DNA of 64,000 bases from Diphasiastrum complanatum (lineage: Eukaryota; Streptophyta; Lycopodiopsida; Lycopodiales; Lycopodiaceae): contig CM055099.1 of NCBI GenBank assembly GCA_029204225.1, forward strand, positions 67,759,084 through 67,823,083. Direction: 5' to 3'. The notes under the pieces were generated by a model. It had not been told where the DNA came from. It worked only from the letters and a program-made list of their open reading frames with translations, and searched no databases. The position numbers and the translations under genes are program-made. Positions 9,683 to 20,869 of the stretch are shown piece after piece (within the stretch, counting starts at the first letter, position 1; every line of letters begins with the position of its first letter).

Positions 9683-10890
9683 ATGATGGTGATGATAAAG
9701 CATTATTTTTCAAGAGCAAAGGCAAAGCAAAGAGCAAGGGAGGAGCATTCAGAAAGGAGCAAGCAAAGGATGGAGATCAAGGAGGATCTACATCATCATC
9801 ATCACAAGTCAAGCCCAAGAAGGACAAATCTAAGATCAAGTGCTACTATTCTAACAAGATGGGGCACTATGCCTCGGAATGCTTCAAGAGAAGCAAGCTC
9901 AAAGTCAAGCCAACATTGGACAAGAGGAGGAAGAGAGTTATCATGAGGACTCACTCATGTTGTCAACTTTTTCATCATCAAATGTCAAAGGTGAAGATTC
10001 TTGGTAGATAGATGGTGGGGCTAGCTCCCACAGGTCGGATAAAAGGGGGTTATTTTTCTCAACTCACACCTTATGTAGGACCTATAAAGTCCATTTTTAC
10101 AGCAAATGATCATGAATGTAAAGTTGAAGGTATGGGATCCATTCCCTTATGCTTATGATCTTCCAAAAAGACTAAGATAGATGGTGTTCTCTTCATTTCT
10201 AGCATCACTAAGAATTTGCTTAGTGTTGGCCAACTTTTAGATCATGGCTTCATTGTGGAGTTCTCTACTATTGTATGCAACATCAAGAAAAGGGGGATGG
10301 TCATAGCAAGGGGAACAAGGTTTGGGAGGTTATTTAAGCTTGATGCTTTTGTAGATCCTAACCAGTTTGTGATTGTAGCCGAGGAGAGCAACATGACCAC
10401 ATTTGATTTGTGGCACAAGAGGCTTGGTCACATCAACACCAAGTCCATGGAAGCCATGTGCAAGGAGGAGCTTGCTCTCGGCCTTCCAAGATCTTTGGCA
10501 AAGGAGGAAAGGGTATGTGAAGCTTGTGCCTTCGCTAAGGCACACAAGTTACCTTTTTCAAGCTCAATCACAAAGACAAGTCATCCTCTCGAGTTAATCC
10601 ACTTGGATGTGCATTTTGCTAGCACAAAGAGCAATGGTGGAGCTACAATGTTTGTCACCTTTATAGATGACTACTCAAGATATGGATGGGTATATCTACT
10701 TTCCTCTAAAGCACATATTTTTGAGAGTTTTGTCAAGTTCAAGACTTTTGTTGAGAAGCATCATGATCACAAGATCAAGTTTTTAAGAAGTGATAATGGA
10801 GGAGAATATATCTCAAATGAATTTAAAGACTGTTGTGATCAAAAAGGAGTTATCTTGCCCTTACACCCCTCAACAAAATGGGGTGGTTGA
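9683..10890 (+). pseudogene. copia nucleocapsid, protease and integrase (deletion derivative)
   Basis: The relic starts within the Gag tail, rich in lysine and histidine, with a zinc knuckle whose first cysteines are altered (CYYSNKMGHYASEC). The protease active site has decayed: the region near 10005 reads DGGASSHRS after a stop. The frame 10216-10890 then encodes the end of protease, the GAG-pre-integrase zinc region (LWHKRLGHIN...CEACAFAKAHK) and the integrase core with IHLDVH, FIDDYSRY and RSDNGGEY. A frameshift at about 10850 moves the third acidic region into the next ORF. It resembles the fuller element at 59829-63724. Confidence 0.85.
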
Positions 10891-11446
10891 GGTGAGAAAT
10901 AGGACACTATGTGAATGTTCTAAAGCTCTAAGATTAGATGCATGCCTACCTAAGTCTTATTGGGGAGAAGCTCTCATGTGTGCTAACTTCTTATGTTATA
11001 GAGTTCCATGTAGCTCTATAAATGATGAGTTGTTGTATGAAAAAAAGCCTAATCTCAAAAACTTGAAGGTGTTTGGATGCATTTGCTATGTACATGTCCC
11101 TTTGGACACAAGAACCAAGGATGATCCATCATCCATGAAGGAGATCATGGTAGGTTATGGTAATGCAAGCAAAGGTTACAAAATCTACATTCCCTCTTCT
11201 CAAAAGATTGTCATTTCTAAAGATATCATTTTTGATGAGACTAGAATGCATAAGCTTGAAGATGATTCATCTAACCACTCTATTGGAAGAGAGCTAGCTG
11301 AGATCAAGGAGGAGCTTGATCATGATAAGGATCTAGAGCCAAGAACACCGAGCACACCAAGAAGATCGACAAGGTCAAGGATGGAGCCATTAAGGCTCAC
11401 ATACAAGGACAAGGCTCTAACAACCACAACCAAGGAAGTACTATAG
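10790..11446 (+). pseudogene. copia integrase C-part joined to RNase H tail (RT deleted)
   Basis: The ORF continues the integrase (CPYTPQQNGVVEVRNRTLCE, VFGCICYVHV). It passes through the linker with TPRRSTRSRMEPLRLTYKDK and joins ALTTTTKEVL, which in the full element at 59829-61997 lies deep in RNase H. All of RT and most of RNase H are missing, yet the frame is kept across the junction at about 11404. The short similarity of tacaag-type bases at both ends suggests a deletion at microhomology. The TAG at 11444-11446 replaces the tryptophan codon of KEVLW. Homology continues with stops to about 11745. Confidence 0.85.
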
Positions 11447-11745
11447 ATCAAGAGGTTACTTGAGGAGCTCAAAGTGATCAGATCAAGTGTCATTCCACTC
11501 ATGACAACATCTTAGCCCAACACCTAGCATCCAATCCAATCTACCATGCAAGGAGCAAACACATAAAGATTTCTCACCGCTTTGTAAGAGAAAAGGTCCA
11601 AGCTAAGGAGGCCTCATTGGAGCATGTTACAAGTGCAGAATGCATTGATGATATATTGACAAAGCCTCTTCAAAATAATGCTTTTTTGAAGCTTAGATCA
11701 GCCCTTGGCTTAATTAGTAAAGCTACGTATCATCTAGCTAGATTG
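11447..11745 (+). pseudogene. copia RNase H C-terminal remnant
   Basis: Bases 11447-11745 keep the family's last motifs in broken frames: KRLLEELK, the HAR-SKHI region, RFVREK and the closing ILTKPL-like segment. This ends the element's coding region just before its 3' LTR. Confidence 0.7.
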
Positions 11746-11752
11746 TGAGGAA

Positions 11753-12330
11753 TATTGAAATTTCACAATTCTAGCTTGACCAATTTTGGTCACATGCATT
11801 GTAATTGGCAAGATGGCCATGTAAATAGATGTCACATGTGCAAAATCACATAGGATGCTTTCCAAAGACTTCATTACTCATATTACATTGTGATAGCATC
11901 TTTTAAATGAGGCCAAAATGTGTTCTAGATAGGCTAGAGAAATTCTAGGATCTAAAAATAGCATGTTCTACATTGTTTTTGGATCTTGAGATCTTTACCC
12001 CAAGTTAGTGTGGATCCAATGACCTATCAAGTTAGATGTTAAGGTTAGGGTATGATAAGTTCAGAGGTGCCCTAATTTTCTCAGATCCGACCTTGAAATG
12101 TATAAATGTATGATGGGATCTCCATTCAAATATGAAGAAAAATTGAGTTTTTCGACTTCTATCAACATTGTCATTGGGTGGATGTTATGGCTATTGGATG
12201 TGAGTGATTTTATGCATCAATTACTTGATTTGGAAGTTACTGAAGTTGATTACAAGTATGAGAAGCTTGCTGCACTTTACTTTTATGTATTTGATTAAAT
12301 CTATATGGCCATTGTGGAGTTAAATGCCAA
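11753..12330 (+). repeat. copia 3' LTR
   Basis: It follows a gtgaggaa polypurine-like stretch and starts close to ttgaaatttcac. The part from 11965 to 12190 matches 31530-31800, including the tctacattgttt-like start and a shared TATA-like tgtataaat at about 12098. The right end is not sharp; I place it near 12330. Confidence 0.6.
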
Positions 12331-12535
12331 ATTAGCTAGTTTTGATAACTAGTCTTGATTCTAGCTCAACGGTTTGAATCTTGACCTTTGATTTGTGCAT
12401 CCTCCATCACTTTTAGGATTGATTGGGGTTGAATTTGCTATACAATTTTGTCAAATTATTGTCCAGCATATGGTAGAATTCATTTTATAATTGATTTGTC
12501 TGTTCAACATCCGCAAGTAGTTTTTGCACACAACC

Positions 12536-13587
12536 ATGAGTGGAAGTGGCAATGGCAGTGGCAACGGACGTCATCGATCCGGATCTGTATATGAAGATTA
12601 CGCCGCTAGCTTGATTGATACCATGTCACCCAAAAAAAAGGCGGTTGTTAGGCAAATGCTTAACAGAGAAGAAGATGCCACAGAAGGCCCTTCATCTCCA
12701 CCCGCTGCTACAGATGAATCGTCCTCCAATCCTCACTACAATTTAAATGTTGATGGGGATGTAGTGAGGGATGAAAAAGAGACACTTTTTATTGATAAGT
12801 TGCATTTGTTATGTTCCCATTATTTTGGAACAAGACTTTTAAAAAAATGGTGTGATCAACCTGGATAATTAAAATCCAAGATTATGCAGGAGCTATGGGA
12901 AGAATTCCCACAAGAAAATGAGTTCGATCTAGGAGCCATATCAAAAGATATGAGCAAACGGATTCGACATAAGAGAGATGTCGTGCGAGACACACTTAGG
13001 GCAGGCAAGTCAAAACCTGTCTGGTGTTCCAAGCCAGATTGGAAGACTTGCAAGGATGAGGCCAAAGATCCAGATAAATATTGCTTGTAGAAGGAGGCTA
13101 CGTCGAGTAGGATGACCCATGGCATGGGGAATTCTAAGTTAGAATCTAGTGGAAAGGTGGGCCTATAGGCCCAAATGGTATGTAATTCATTTATATTCTA
13201 CAATGCATTCTTTACTATCATCGCATATGAATTAATTCGTGGTTTTAACTTGTCATTCATTTTTGTTCTTTTTTACAGCATCAAAAATTTGGACACTATC
13301 TATCCAAGTCCGAGTATGAAATTGCATTTCGCGATTCATACACCGGTTTGGTGGCAGAGCTAGCTCGTCCAGGCATCCATCCCATAGTGAGGCTATATTC
13401 ATCATTGTGTCCATCAAATTTATTTATATGCATATTTCATCAGTAGATTGATCTATGGTCGAAAACTTACCATTGTCATATTTGTTGTTTGTGTTGATGT
13501 AGGCACATGCAACGCCAGCTCCAGATGCAGAACATTTTGGCATCTATGGGTCATGGTGATGACGACAGTGCCTTTGATGAGTAGTAG
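12536..13587 (+). pseudogene. plant DNA-transposon-type ORF, three exons, two stops
   Basis: From the ATG at 12536 one frame runs to about 13170 with two in-frame stops (TAA 12866, TAG 13088). It has a Gly/Ser-rich start, an acidic middle, then a basic segment with SKRIRHKRDVVRDTLRAG and PVWCSKPDWK. A donor near 13170 (gtatgt) joins an exon at about 13281-13386 (KFGHYLSKSEYEIAFRDSY), and a final exon at 13502-13587 ends in MQRQLQMQNIL and an acidic tail. This layout resembles plant transposon-associated proteins (Transposase_24/En-Spm type: basic block, a G-rich turn, FG..LS, glutamine-rich C-end). I do not recognise it firmly. GTCGG palindromes lie 0.8 kb downstream. Confidence 0.4.
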
Positions 13588-13993
13588 TGTATAATATAGT
13601 GTAGGTTTTATTTTTTTTGTTTTCGGATATATGATATCATTGTGATGTATTGTACATGAGACGGAAAGTCTCACAACATTATGTAATATAATGTTCAAAT
13701 TTTGGTATAACGTTCGAATTTCAATGATTTTGATTTGTGAATTTTGAATGGATGATAATTTGCATACTTTAGTTATGAAGTTGTGAATTGCTATCCACTT
13801 AGTTAATTCGCAAGTGAAGTTGTGAATGGACCCTAAAATGCAAAAAAATGTTTCAAAGTTGTTAGACTTTATAAAACTTCATTGAATAATGAAATCATCA
13901 TCCATGGTATGCATAATGATGAATTTAATTAAAGACATCTTAGATCTTATGACCAACTGCATTACATTATGAACACCTATCAGATGCATCCTT

Positions 13994-14159
<166 letters not shown>

Positions 14160-14371
14160 AAGGATCAGTTATGCTAGATGAAAGAATATTAATAGATTGG
14201 TAAAAACATGACTCATGATCACTAACCTCATTTTAAAACACCAATTGTATCAAGGAATCAATAGTTGAACTCAATGCAGCATCTCTCCAGCTCCGATCCT
14301 ATTCTCAAAAAAACACGCACATAAATTGTTCGCCAAATACAATTGGAATTTTTTTTTTAATGCTTTTTGCA

Positions 14372-14725
14372 ATGTCGGATGCCGACATCCATTTCAACCC
14401 TAAAACAGATGCCGAAGCGGACATTTCCGACATGCATCAAAATGTTCTCTGTGCGTCAGAAATATACAGTGGATGTCGGATTCCGACACTCATAAAAATC
14501 CGTCGAATTTCGACATCATATGTCGGTAATTTCTGATAGATTCAAAATGTCCTCTATTCGATGGAAATCTACAAAGATGTCGGATTTCGAGACTGGGAAA
14601 ATATGTTGGTTTCTAACATCCACGTGGACTGTCATTTTTCACATGGTGTCCCCAAACCACTGCCGCGTGGCGACAACTGTTTGTCGGTTTCTAACATGTG
14701 TTAAGGTGATGGATTCCGACATCTA
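14372..14725. repeat. cluster of GTCGG...CCGAC palindromes
   Basis: At least nine copies or variants of an imperfect palindrome lie within about 350 bp. The best are atgtcggatgccgacat (14372-14388, perfect 7-base arms) and tgtcggattccgaca (14474-14488, perfect 6-base arms). Weaker copies occur near 14409, 14501, 14521, 14577, 14604, 14681 and 14709. More occur at 15378-15470. Dense short repeats in both orientations are typical of subterminal regions of CACTA transposons, but I found no CACTA-type terminus. Confidence 0.7.
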
Positions 14726-14929
14726 ATTTGAATTACAATCCGGCAGTCTACCGGAAGCCGGATGTTAAATATAACTAAAAATTCACCTCTCAGTTTAATG
14801 GTCACTAGTTAACCGTGAGCTCAAATCTATAAGGCCCCCGTTATGAGGAGAAGCCATTATTGAGCACGGTTGTTAGTATGGGGTCTACTGTGAGACCATG
14901 ATGGTTAGGAGATTTCTAGATTGCATAGT

Positions 14930-15060
14930 AGGAAGTTTTGGGGGGTTCGAGTGGCAGAGCCCCCTGAGAAATAGGGGGTCTGGGGGACGATAGCCTCCCG
15001 GCGGGGGGTTTGGGGCCAAGGCCCCCAATGGCAGAGCCCTCGACGGTACAGCCTCTTCAT
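14930..15060. other. GC-rich G/C-run block
   Basis: A block of alternating G-runs and C-runs (ggggggtttggggccaaggccccc and similar) lies in otherwise AT-rich DNA. Such inverted G/C blocks occur in some plant LTRs. It may mark an LTR belonging to the RT relic at 15590, but no pair is visible in the window. Confidence 0.35.
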
Positions 15061-15589
15061 GATTTGGCCTTCCGACTTCCTATGCGAAAATCACTTTTGG
15101 TGTTTTGCATCCCTTTGGTCCTTTGGTTGTTCGCTCTCTCTGATGGTGGTCGCTACTATATAACTATCACATTGAGAAGCATTCATTAGCAGTTGGAACA
15201 TTCTGTTATTATGTAGATCAGAGTCTATTCTAGATCGCCATTGAAACCCTTCTTCAGGGTGCATGGATTGGATACCACACTCATATGTACTGGCTTTATC
15301 ATTAGAATTTCATATTCATGTTTATTGTCTCTTGTCTATGCTAATTCAGTTGTCAATTGTAGTACCAGATTGGAAGATCTGTCGGATTTCGATGTGTCAA
15401 ATTCCGACAGATTGTTTGTGATAGACTTTTTGACATGGTTTTCGACAGATCCTCCGACATCCCAAAATTTGACAAGATTGTTTTTCGCGAATTTATGTCA
15501 GAATATATGTTCGAAATGACTGATTTTTGTTGTTGTGGGTGAAAAGCTATGGAAGACGAGACGGATTCAATCCATAGACACGGTACAGG

Positions 15590-16180
15590 GGACTTAGTCG
15601 ACCTTCCACTTGGTAGGAAACCCATTGCTAACAAATGGGTGTATAGAACAAAATTTCATGCGGATGGTTCAATTGCACAGCATAAGGCACACTTGGTGGT
15701 GAAAGGTGATGAGTAAAGCAAAGGGATTGACTATGAGAAAACATTTGCTCCAGTGGCAAAGTGGACCACACTACGTCTTATAGTTGCATTGGGATCTTAT
15801 TTTGGGTGGAAAATTTACCAAATGGATGTGAAATCCTCATTTCTAAATGGTGACTTGGAAGATGAGGTATGTATGGTTCAACCACAAGGCTTTGTTGTTA
15901 AAGGACATGAAGATCAGGTGTGTAAGCTGCGAAAAGTGCTTTATGGCCTTAAGCAAGCACCACGAGCGTGGTATGGATGCATCGATAGCTACTATGTTCT
16001 CATAATTGATTAAATCTAAGCAAGCAATTTGAGATGACTGATCTTGATCCCATGCATTACTATTTGGGTGTGAATGTATGAAAAAATGCGAATGACATTA
16101 GGCTTTGTCAAAGCAAGCATGTTCATGAAATCCTAAAAAGGTTTCGTATTACAGACTGACTGTAAGCCATCTATCACACC
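15590..16180 (+). pseudogene. copia reverse transcriptase fragment
   Basis: The frame from about 15600 reads the fingers of a copia RT: NKWVYRTKFHADGSI, KGIDYEKTFAPVAKWTTLR, then WKIYQMDVKSSFLNGDLEDEV (with the first catalytic aspartate), then VLYGLKQAPRAWY. The YVDD segment is missing: the sequence jumps at about 15980 to the later DLDPMHYYLGV and HEILKRF motifs. Stops occur at 15714 and 16012. Only RT is recognisable; gag, integrase and RNase H are absent on either side. Confidence 0.85.
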
Positions 16181-17500
16181 ATGTGATAGCAAAAATTCAA
16201 TTTTCCATTCATAAGCTATAAGCAAGAATAATGAGACCGGGTTTATCATTTTAAACATGTGGAAAAAATACAAGGGATGGCAAAATATACTATAAGATAT
16301 CTTAGAACATTCTAATTGTTTCTTCTGAATAAATGGTTGGTCTCTTAGATTCATCAGATGGCTTGTGTTGCATGTTTCATGTGTGTTGGCATATCGCAAG
16401 ATCAAATGTTTTTTACACTAGTTGTCTTGGTGGATATTTATTCAAGCCAAATGTCTCAATCAAATGCATTAGGTGCTATTGACGTTGATTATGATGAGGT
16501 GAAGCTTAAGGATTTGGACTTGGATGACTGCTAGGATATGCACGATTTTTCTCATCCATGATCACAATTGGATTGTCTTTGGGTTTCACATGAGATCAAT
16601 TGCTAAAAGTTAGCTGTTTGTGAACCTATGCGTACATAGGCACCATTTATGTTGGAGGTCATAGATATTGTGGAACCTACATGCATAAACACAAAAAGAC
16701 ATTGCATGTTTGTTGATGACGAGTGTATGGAGTCTCAAGTTGCCATTGAGAAGGCCACAATTTGCAAAACCTCACAAAACTTCGAGAATTTCCTCATGCA
16801 ATAAGAACACAAAGAATTCTCTCAAATCTTTTGAATAAGTGAAGTCAGAATTTATTCTACAATTGAAAAGTTTCCTCCATGTATTTCATCTTCCCAATAA
16901 GCCATAAAAGTCCCCATAAAATTTCCTGATTTGGTGAATGACTAATTTAATGTAGAGAATGATGCTCAAAAATTGCTAGAGTGCAACTTACAATCATATT
17001 CTCTAAGAGTAGGTAAAAATTTTGCTCATCTTTTACATAAGGGAATGTACTTTAATGGTGGTTCGGGTGACTATCAAAATTACATCTCACCATAATTAGC
17101 TCACCGTAACTCATCAAGTGCATATCAACTAATGGGCACATCTAGGGGTAACTTCTAAAACGACCCGTAACACCATGAAAGGTTACTACAAAGACCATTC
17201 CCCACTACTTAAAAAAGATGTATAGATTACATCTCTAAGAAAACTTAGTATAATGAATACTTTGTCATCAAACTTTACATATTTGAGAAATCTAGTACAA
17301 TCAGCACTCTGTCAACATGCATAAAAGATCTATAATTTCTTTGTACATAGGTGGTGAAATTTTTTTAGAAGATAGTAAATTACAAGTACAAACAGTATTA
17401 CAGTTAATAAAACCATATTATACTGGAGAAGTACCATAACCTTTTGCTCTTGAACCTGCAGTCTCAGAAGACTGGATTAGCTGGTGTGTAATAGAAGAAT
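16180..17500. other. no gene seen
   Basis: The first 300 bases may be the last decayed part of the copia relic. The rest is AT-rich and I see no ORF, RNA gene or repeat with support. Confidence 0.5.
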
Positions 17501-17565
17501 CACTAAATATTGTAAGAAAACCACACAATCAAGAGTGTGCCAGTCATTCTCGGATGATGTTGGCA

Positions 17566-17571
17566 TTTATT
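17566..17571 (-). terminator. AATAAA poly(A) signal candidate
   Basis: AATAAA on the minus strand lies about 90 nt after the laccase stop codon, a normal distance for a near upstream element in plants. Functional use is inferred. Confidence 0.45.
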
Positions 17572-17659
17572 GATGAGATATTCACATAGTTGCTGCAATG
17601 GAGTTTTGCAGTTGCAGTTGATTTCAGTTTCAGCTGTATCTTTTCTCCTGCTCCTGTTC

Positions 17660-20658
17660 TTAGCATTTTGGCAAATCAGGAGGTGGTGGAGGCAGAGACT
17701 GGCTTGGGCCAACACCATTGGGAACTAGAAACAGACTTGCAAGCCCCCAGCTTATGTGAATCTCCAAGTGACAGTGCACAAGCCAAATACCTTTTCCACC
17801 AATTCCCACAAAATGCATTCCATCAATAAGCTGATATCAAGTAAGGCTTCAACAAAAGAATGTTCCTTGGAGCACAAAAACTGAACAGCCATTTTAATTT
17901 TTCTAGCACGCAAACACCGGCATAGATATATTGTCACCTTTCTTTCTTCAGATGTTATGAGGAAAAGAGATTTGCTTTATGCGTATATATGTCAAGGTGG
18001 GATGAGCTGATACCTGGATTATCTGCTTTGAAACGGATGGCCGCCCATCCTCCAACCGGTACTGCAATCGTATTGCGCTTAGGAGGATCAACCAAGTTGA
18101 AGCTGGAAGCATTGCTGGGGTTGTAGTTTCCAAATCCCTGACCAACTATGTAGAAACTGTAGCCATGGGAGTGGATAGGATGGCTCTCTGTGCCTTGTAT
18201 ACTGGTGTCCTGTAATATAACCTGCACATTTGAATTGAATGGGAGGACTACTGCCTTTGTTCCACGATCTGGAGTTTGATTTGTGGGTGGAAGTCCTGTG
18301 TAGTTGAAGGGAAAGGGTGGATTGTCGGGGAAATCACGAGTAAATACACCAGAAATATTGAAAAAGTAGGCTTGAAGAACTGCGATGTCAGGCATAACAA
18401 AGGAGACATTGTTCATGGATGCAGTGAATTTTGTCCTGTTTGGGCCTTGGCAGATGTGATTCTCACCGCAAGGTTTTACTCCAAGACCTACTGTTATAAG
18501 TAGATTTTTGTCTACTGTCTGAGGCACGCTTGCTTGATGCAGTGAGTCAGCCAAACCGCGTAGGCTTGTAGAAAATTTTGTTACAGAATTGGTGTCATTT
18601 GGAATAGGAAATGCTGACAAAACTGGAGCTGCAGCAGCATTGAATAAGCCTTTGTACTCAAGCAGGGCAAGCGTTTGTGTTTTCTGAAAAGAAACATTCT
18701 GGGCAGATATATAAGGACTTCCCCACATATAATAGCGGCCAGCAGGCTGATCTGTAGAAAGGAGCACATTCGTAGTCTGGCCTGGTGCCAACACAATTTT
18801 GTCTGTAGCATAAGGCTTGATGTAGTCTCCATCGACCTCAACAACGGTCAGATTGTGCTTGGAGACCGAGAAAAACAAGTCAGTGTTCAGGGCAGCGTTG
18901 ATGACACGGAGAAGGTAGGTCTTTTGTGGAAAAACCTTCAAAACATAAACATCTGAGGCATTCACGAATCAGTTGCAATAAGAATAAGGCCATTACATCT
19001 ATCCAAGGTTGACGCATCCCAACTTTCAAGAGGTCACAGAAGTAATCAGATTGCAATGAGAACAAAAAAAATTCGGTCTCTTTCAAAATAAGTTGGATAG
19101 GTAGTAAGACGGGCCTACTTGTAGCAACTCACAACAATAATGCTCTCGAAAAGTTTCAACTAGTTATAACTATATCTGAAAGATCGTGCTTCTCTTCTTG
19201 CGAGAGAAGACATCTCCTAATTCTAGTTCTGTGCTCAAGTTGATTAGCTTTGATTCGGTAGTCAAGTCATATGAATTATATACCGATGATGGCAAAACAG
19301 TATAAAAAATCATGTCAATCCTTTATTTGAAATCATCAGTGCACGAATGCTACCGATGAAGAAAAAGCAGAGGACGTACAGAAGCCGTGTTATAAGAATT
19401 AGCCTTGTCAGACCTTTTTGGGAGCAATTGTAGAGGGGTCCAGGCCAGCCATTGATCGTGTAAGCATCCGGCACTGCCGGGGGACCGCCACTCAATAGCG
19501 CTCGACTTTCCACCTCTTCAACATTGGCATTCCACCACTCCCCTGTGGCATCAATACGTGATGTGCTACCGAGAACAGACAACCAGAAATTCTCATATCC
19601 GCATTCTTATTCAAATGACAGATCAATTAGTACTGCAACGTTCTGAGTAGATCATAGAGTTAGATACTTGCCCAGAATTATAACGTGTTCTTTATAAGGG
19701 AACTTAAAGGGATAGGAAGTTCCGGACTGAGGGAAGATGACAATTGCTCCATAGACTGTTCCTCTTAGCCATGTAGCATGCGCATGCCAGAGTAAAGTCC
19801 CACTCTGCTTTGTTAGCGTAAAGTTGTATACGAACGACTGGCCTGTTTGCAAGGGACATTGTGTCACGTACACAGGTCCATCTGACCATCCGCTTAAGAG
19901 CTGACGAACTCCATGCCTGGATCGTTAACTACATTAGTAAGTAGCTGATATTGACGCTTAAACTAGGACTCCTTGCTCAGAAGGCAATGTACATTGAGAT
20001 TATTAGTGGTTGATTACTAGTAGACTACAAAACTAAAGCATATCTAATGACACATCTCATCTATGAACTCAGGATGAGAAGCCTATATAGATAATATGAT
20101 TCAGATTTGAGGATAAGAGCAAAGCGTGGTACTCACCACCGATTAATTGTTGTACATTGTGCTTTCAAGTCAATGAAAACATCCATAAAGTGCAAAGCGA
20201 AAATAACACGATTTCTCAAAAGCTACTATTAGCTCACCAATGAATGGTGATGTTGTATTCTGCGCTGTTAGTGACGTTCACGAGAATGCGATCGCCTTCA
20301 TTGGCATAGAGTGTTGGTCCGGGATACATCCCATTCACTGAAACAAGAGATTTAGTTTTGCAGACGCGCGTTACCGAGAGTGGTTTAACCTGCACAAATA
20401 AACAAGAGAATCAAACCTCAGCTACTCATGCGCTTTATACAAGAAAAACAAAGAGTGCCAGGATAGCATGATCTTACTTACAGTGAAGTTATACACTCTT
20501 GTTGTACTTGCGTCTAAGCACCCAGCATGGCAGAGCAGGGCGAGAGCAAGAAAAAGGTTTCCAATGGCACGTCTCGACACTACTGCATTTAAACATCCAA
20601 AAAGCACTACCCCTTCCCCGGCTGTCTTTCGGATTTTGGAATGCTTGTAGGGATCCAT
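17660..20658 (-). CDS. laccase (multicopper oxidase), six exons
   Basis: Secreted blue copper oxidase that couples one-electron oxidation of phenols, such as monolignols, to reduction of oxygen in the cell wall. Exons (minus): 20658-20482, 20389-20238, 19916-19672, 19542-19414, 18952-18014 and 17790-17660. They give 590 residues without a stop. Exon lengths 152, 245 and 129 bp and the phases match the usual plant laccase plan. All four copper-binding blocks are present: HWHG across exons 2-3, WHAH in exon 3, HPIHSHG in exon 5 and HCHLEIH in exon 6; the C-end is DLPKC. HPIHSHG has serine where leucine is common. The signal-like hydrophobic stretch is at residues 31-43, after an unusual 30-residue N-extension, and the ATG at 20658 is the only one in the exon. 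Intron 3 has a GC donor. The isoform cannot be named. Confidence 0.95.
19670..19671 (-). other. GC splice donor of laccase intron 3
   Basis: The exon ends ATTCTGG and the intron begins GCAAGT. The next exon starts after a normal CAG at 19543. Joining them restores LGEWW, the conserved laccase sequence, so GC rather than GT is the working donor. GC-AG introns are a minor but normal class. Confidence 0.85.
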
Positions 20659-20857
20659 AGCTGTCAAACTAGTTTGGCGTTATGTAATTATTTTCCCAAT
20701 TGGGCAGCCTTTTCCTTTTCAGAAACACAAAAAAACTTTAATCAAGGAGGATATCGAAGGAATCACAGCCCAGAAGCTGAGCTTAAAAGAACAATCCACT
20801 GCTGAACTATGCCCATCCTGCTATCTGAATGCTAGATAGAAAGGTTTGCACTCTGGG

Positions 20858-20865
20858 CTTATATA
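20858..20865 (-). promoter_or_regulatory. TATA box of the laccase
   Basis: TATATAAG on the minus strand lies 200 bp upstream of the ATG at 20658. With a start about 30 bp downstream this gives a leader of roughly 170 nt. No specific cis-element could be assigned. Confidence 0.55.
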
Positions 20866-20869
20866 TGCT

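Noticed and set aside
17503..18503. Plus-strand ORFs across the laccase
   Set aside because: They are antisense shadows of laccase exons with no motif of their own.
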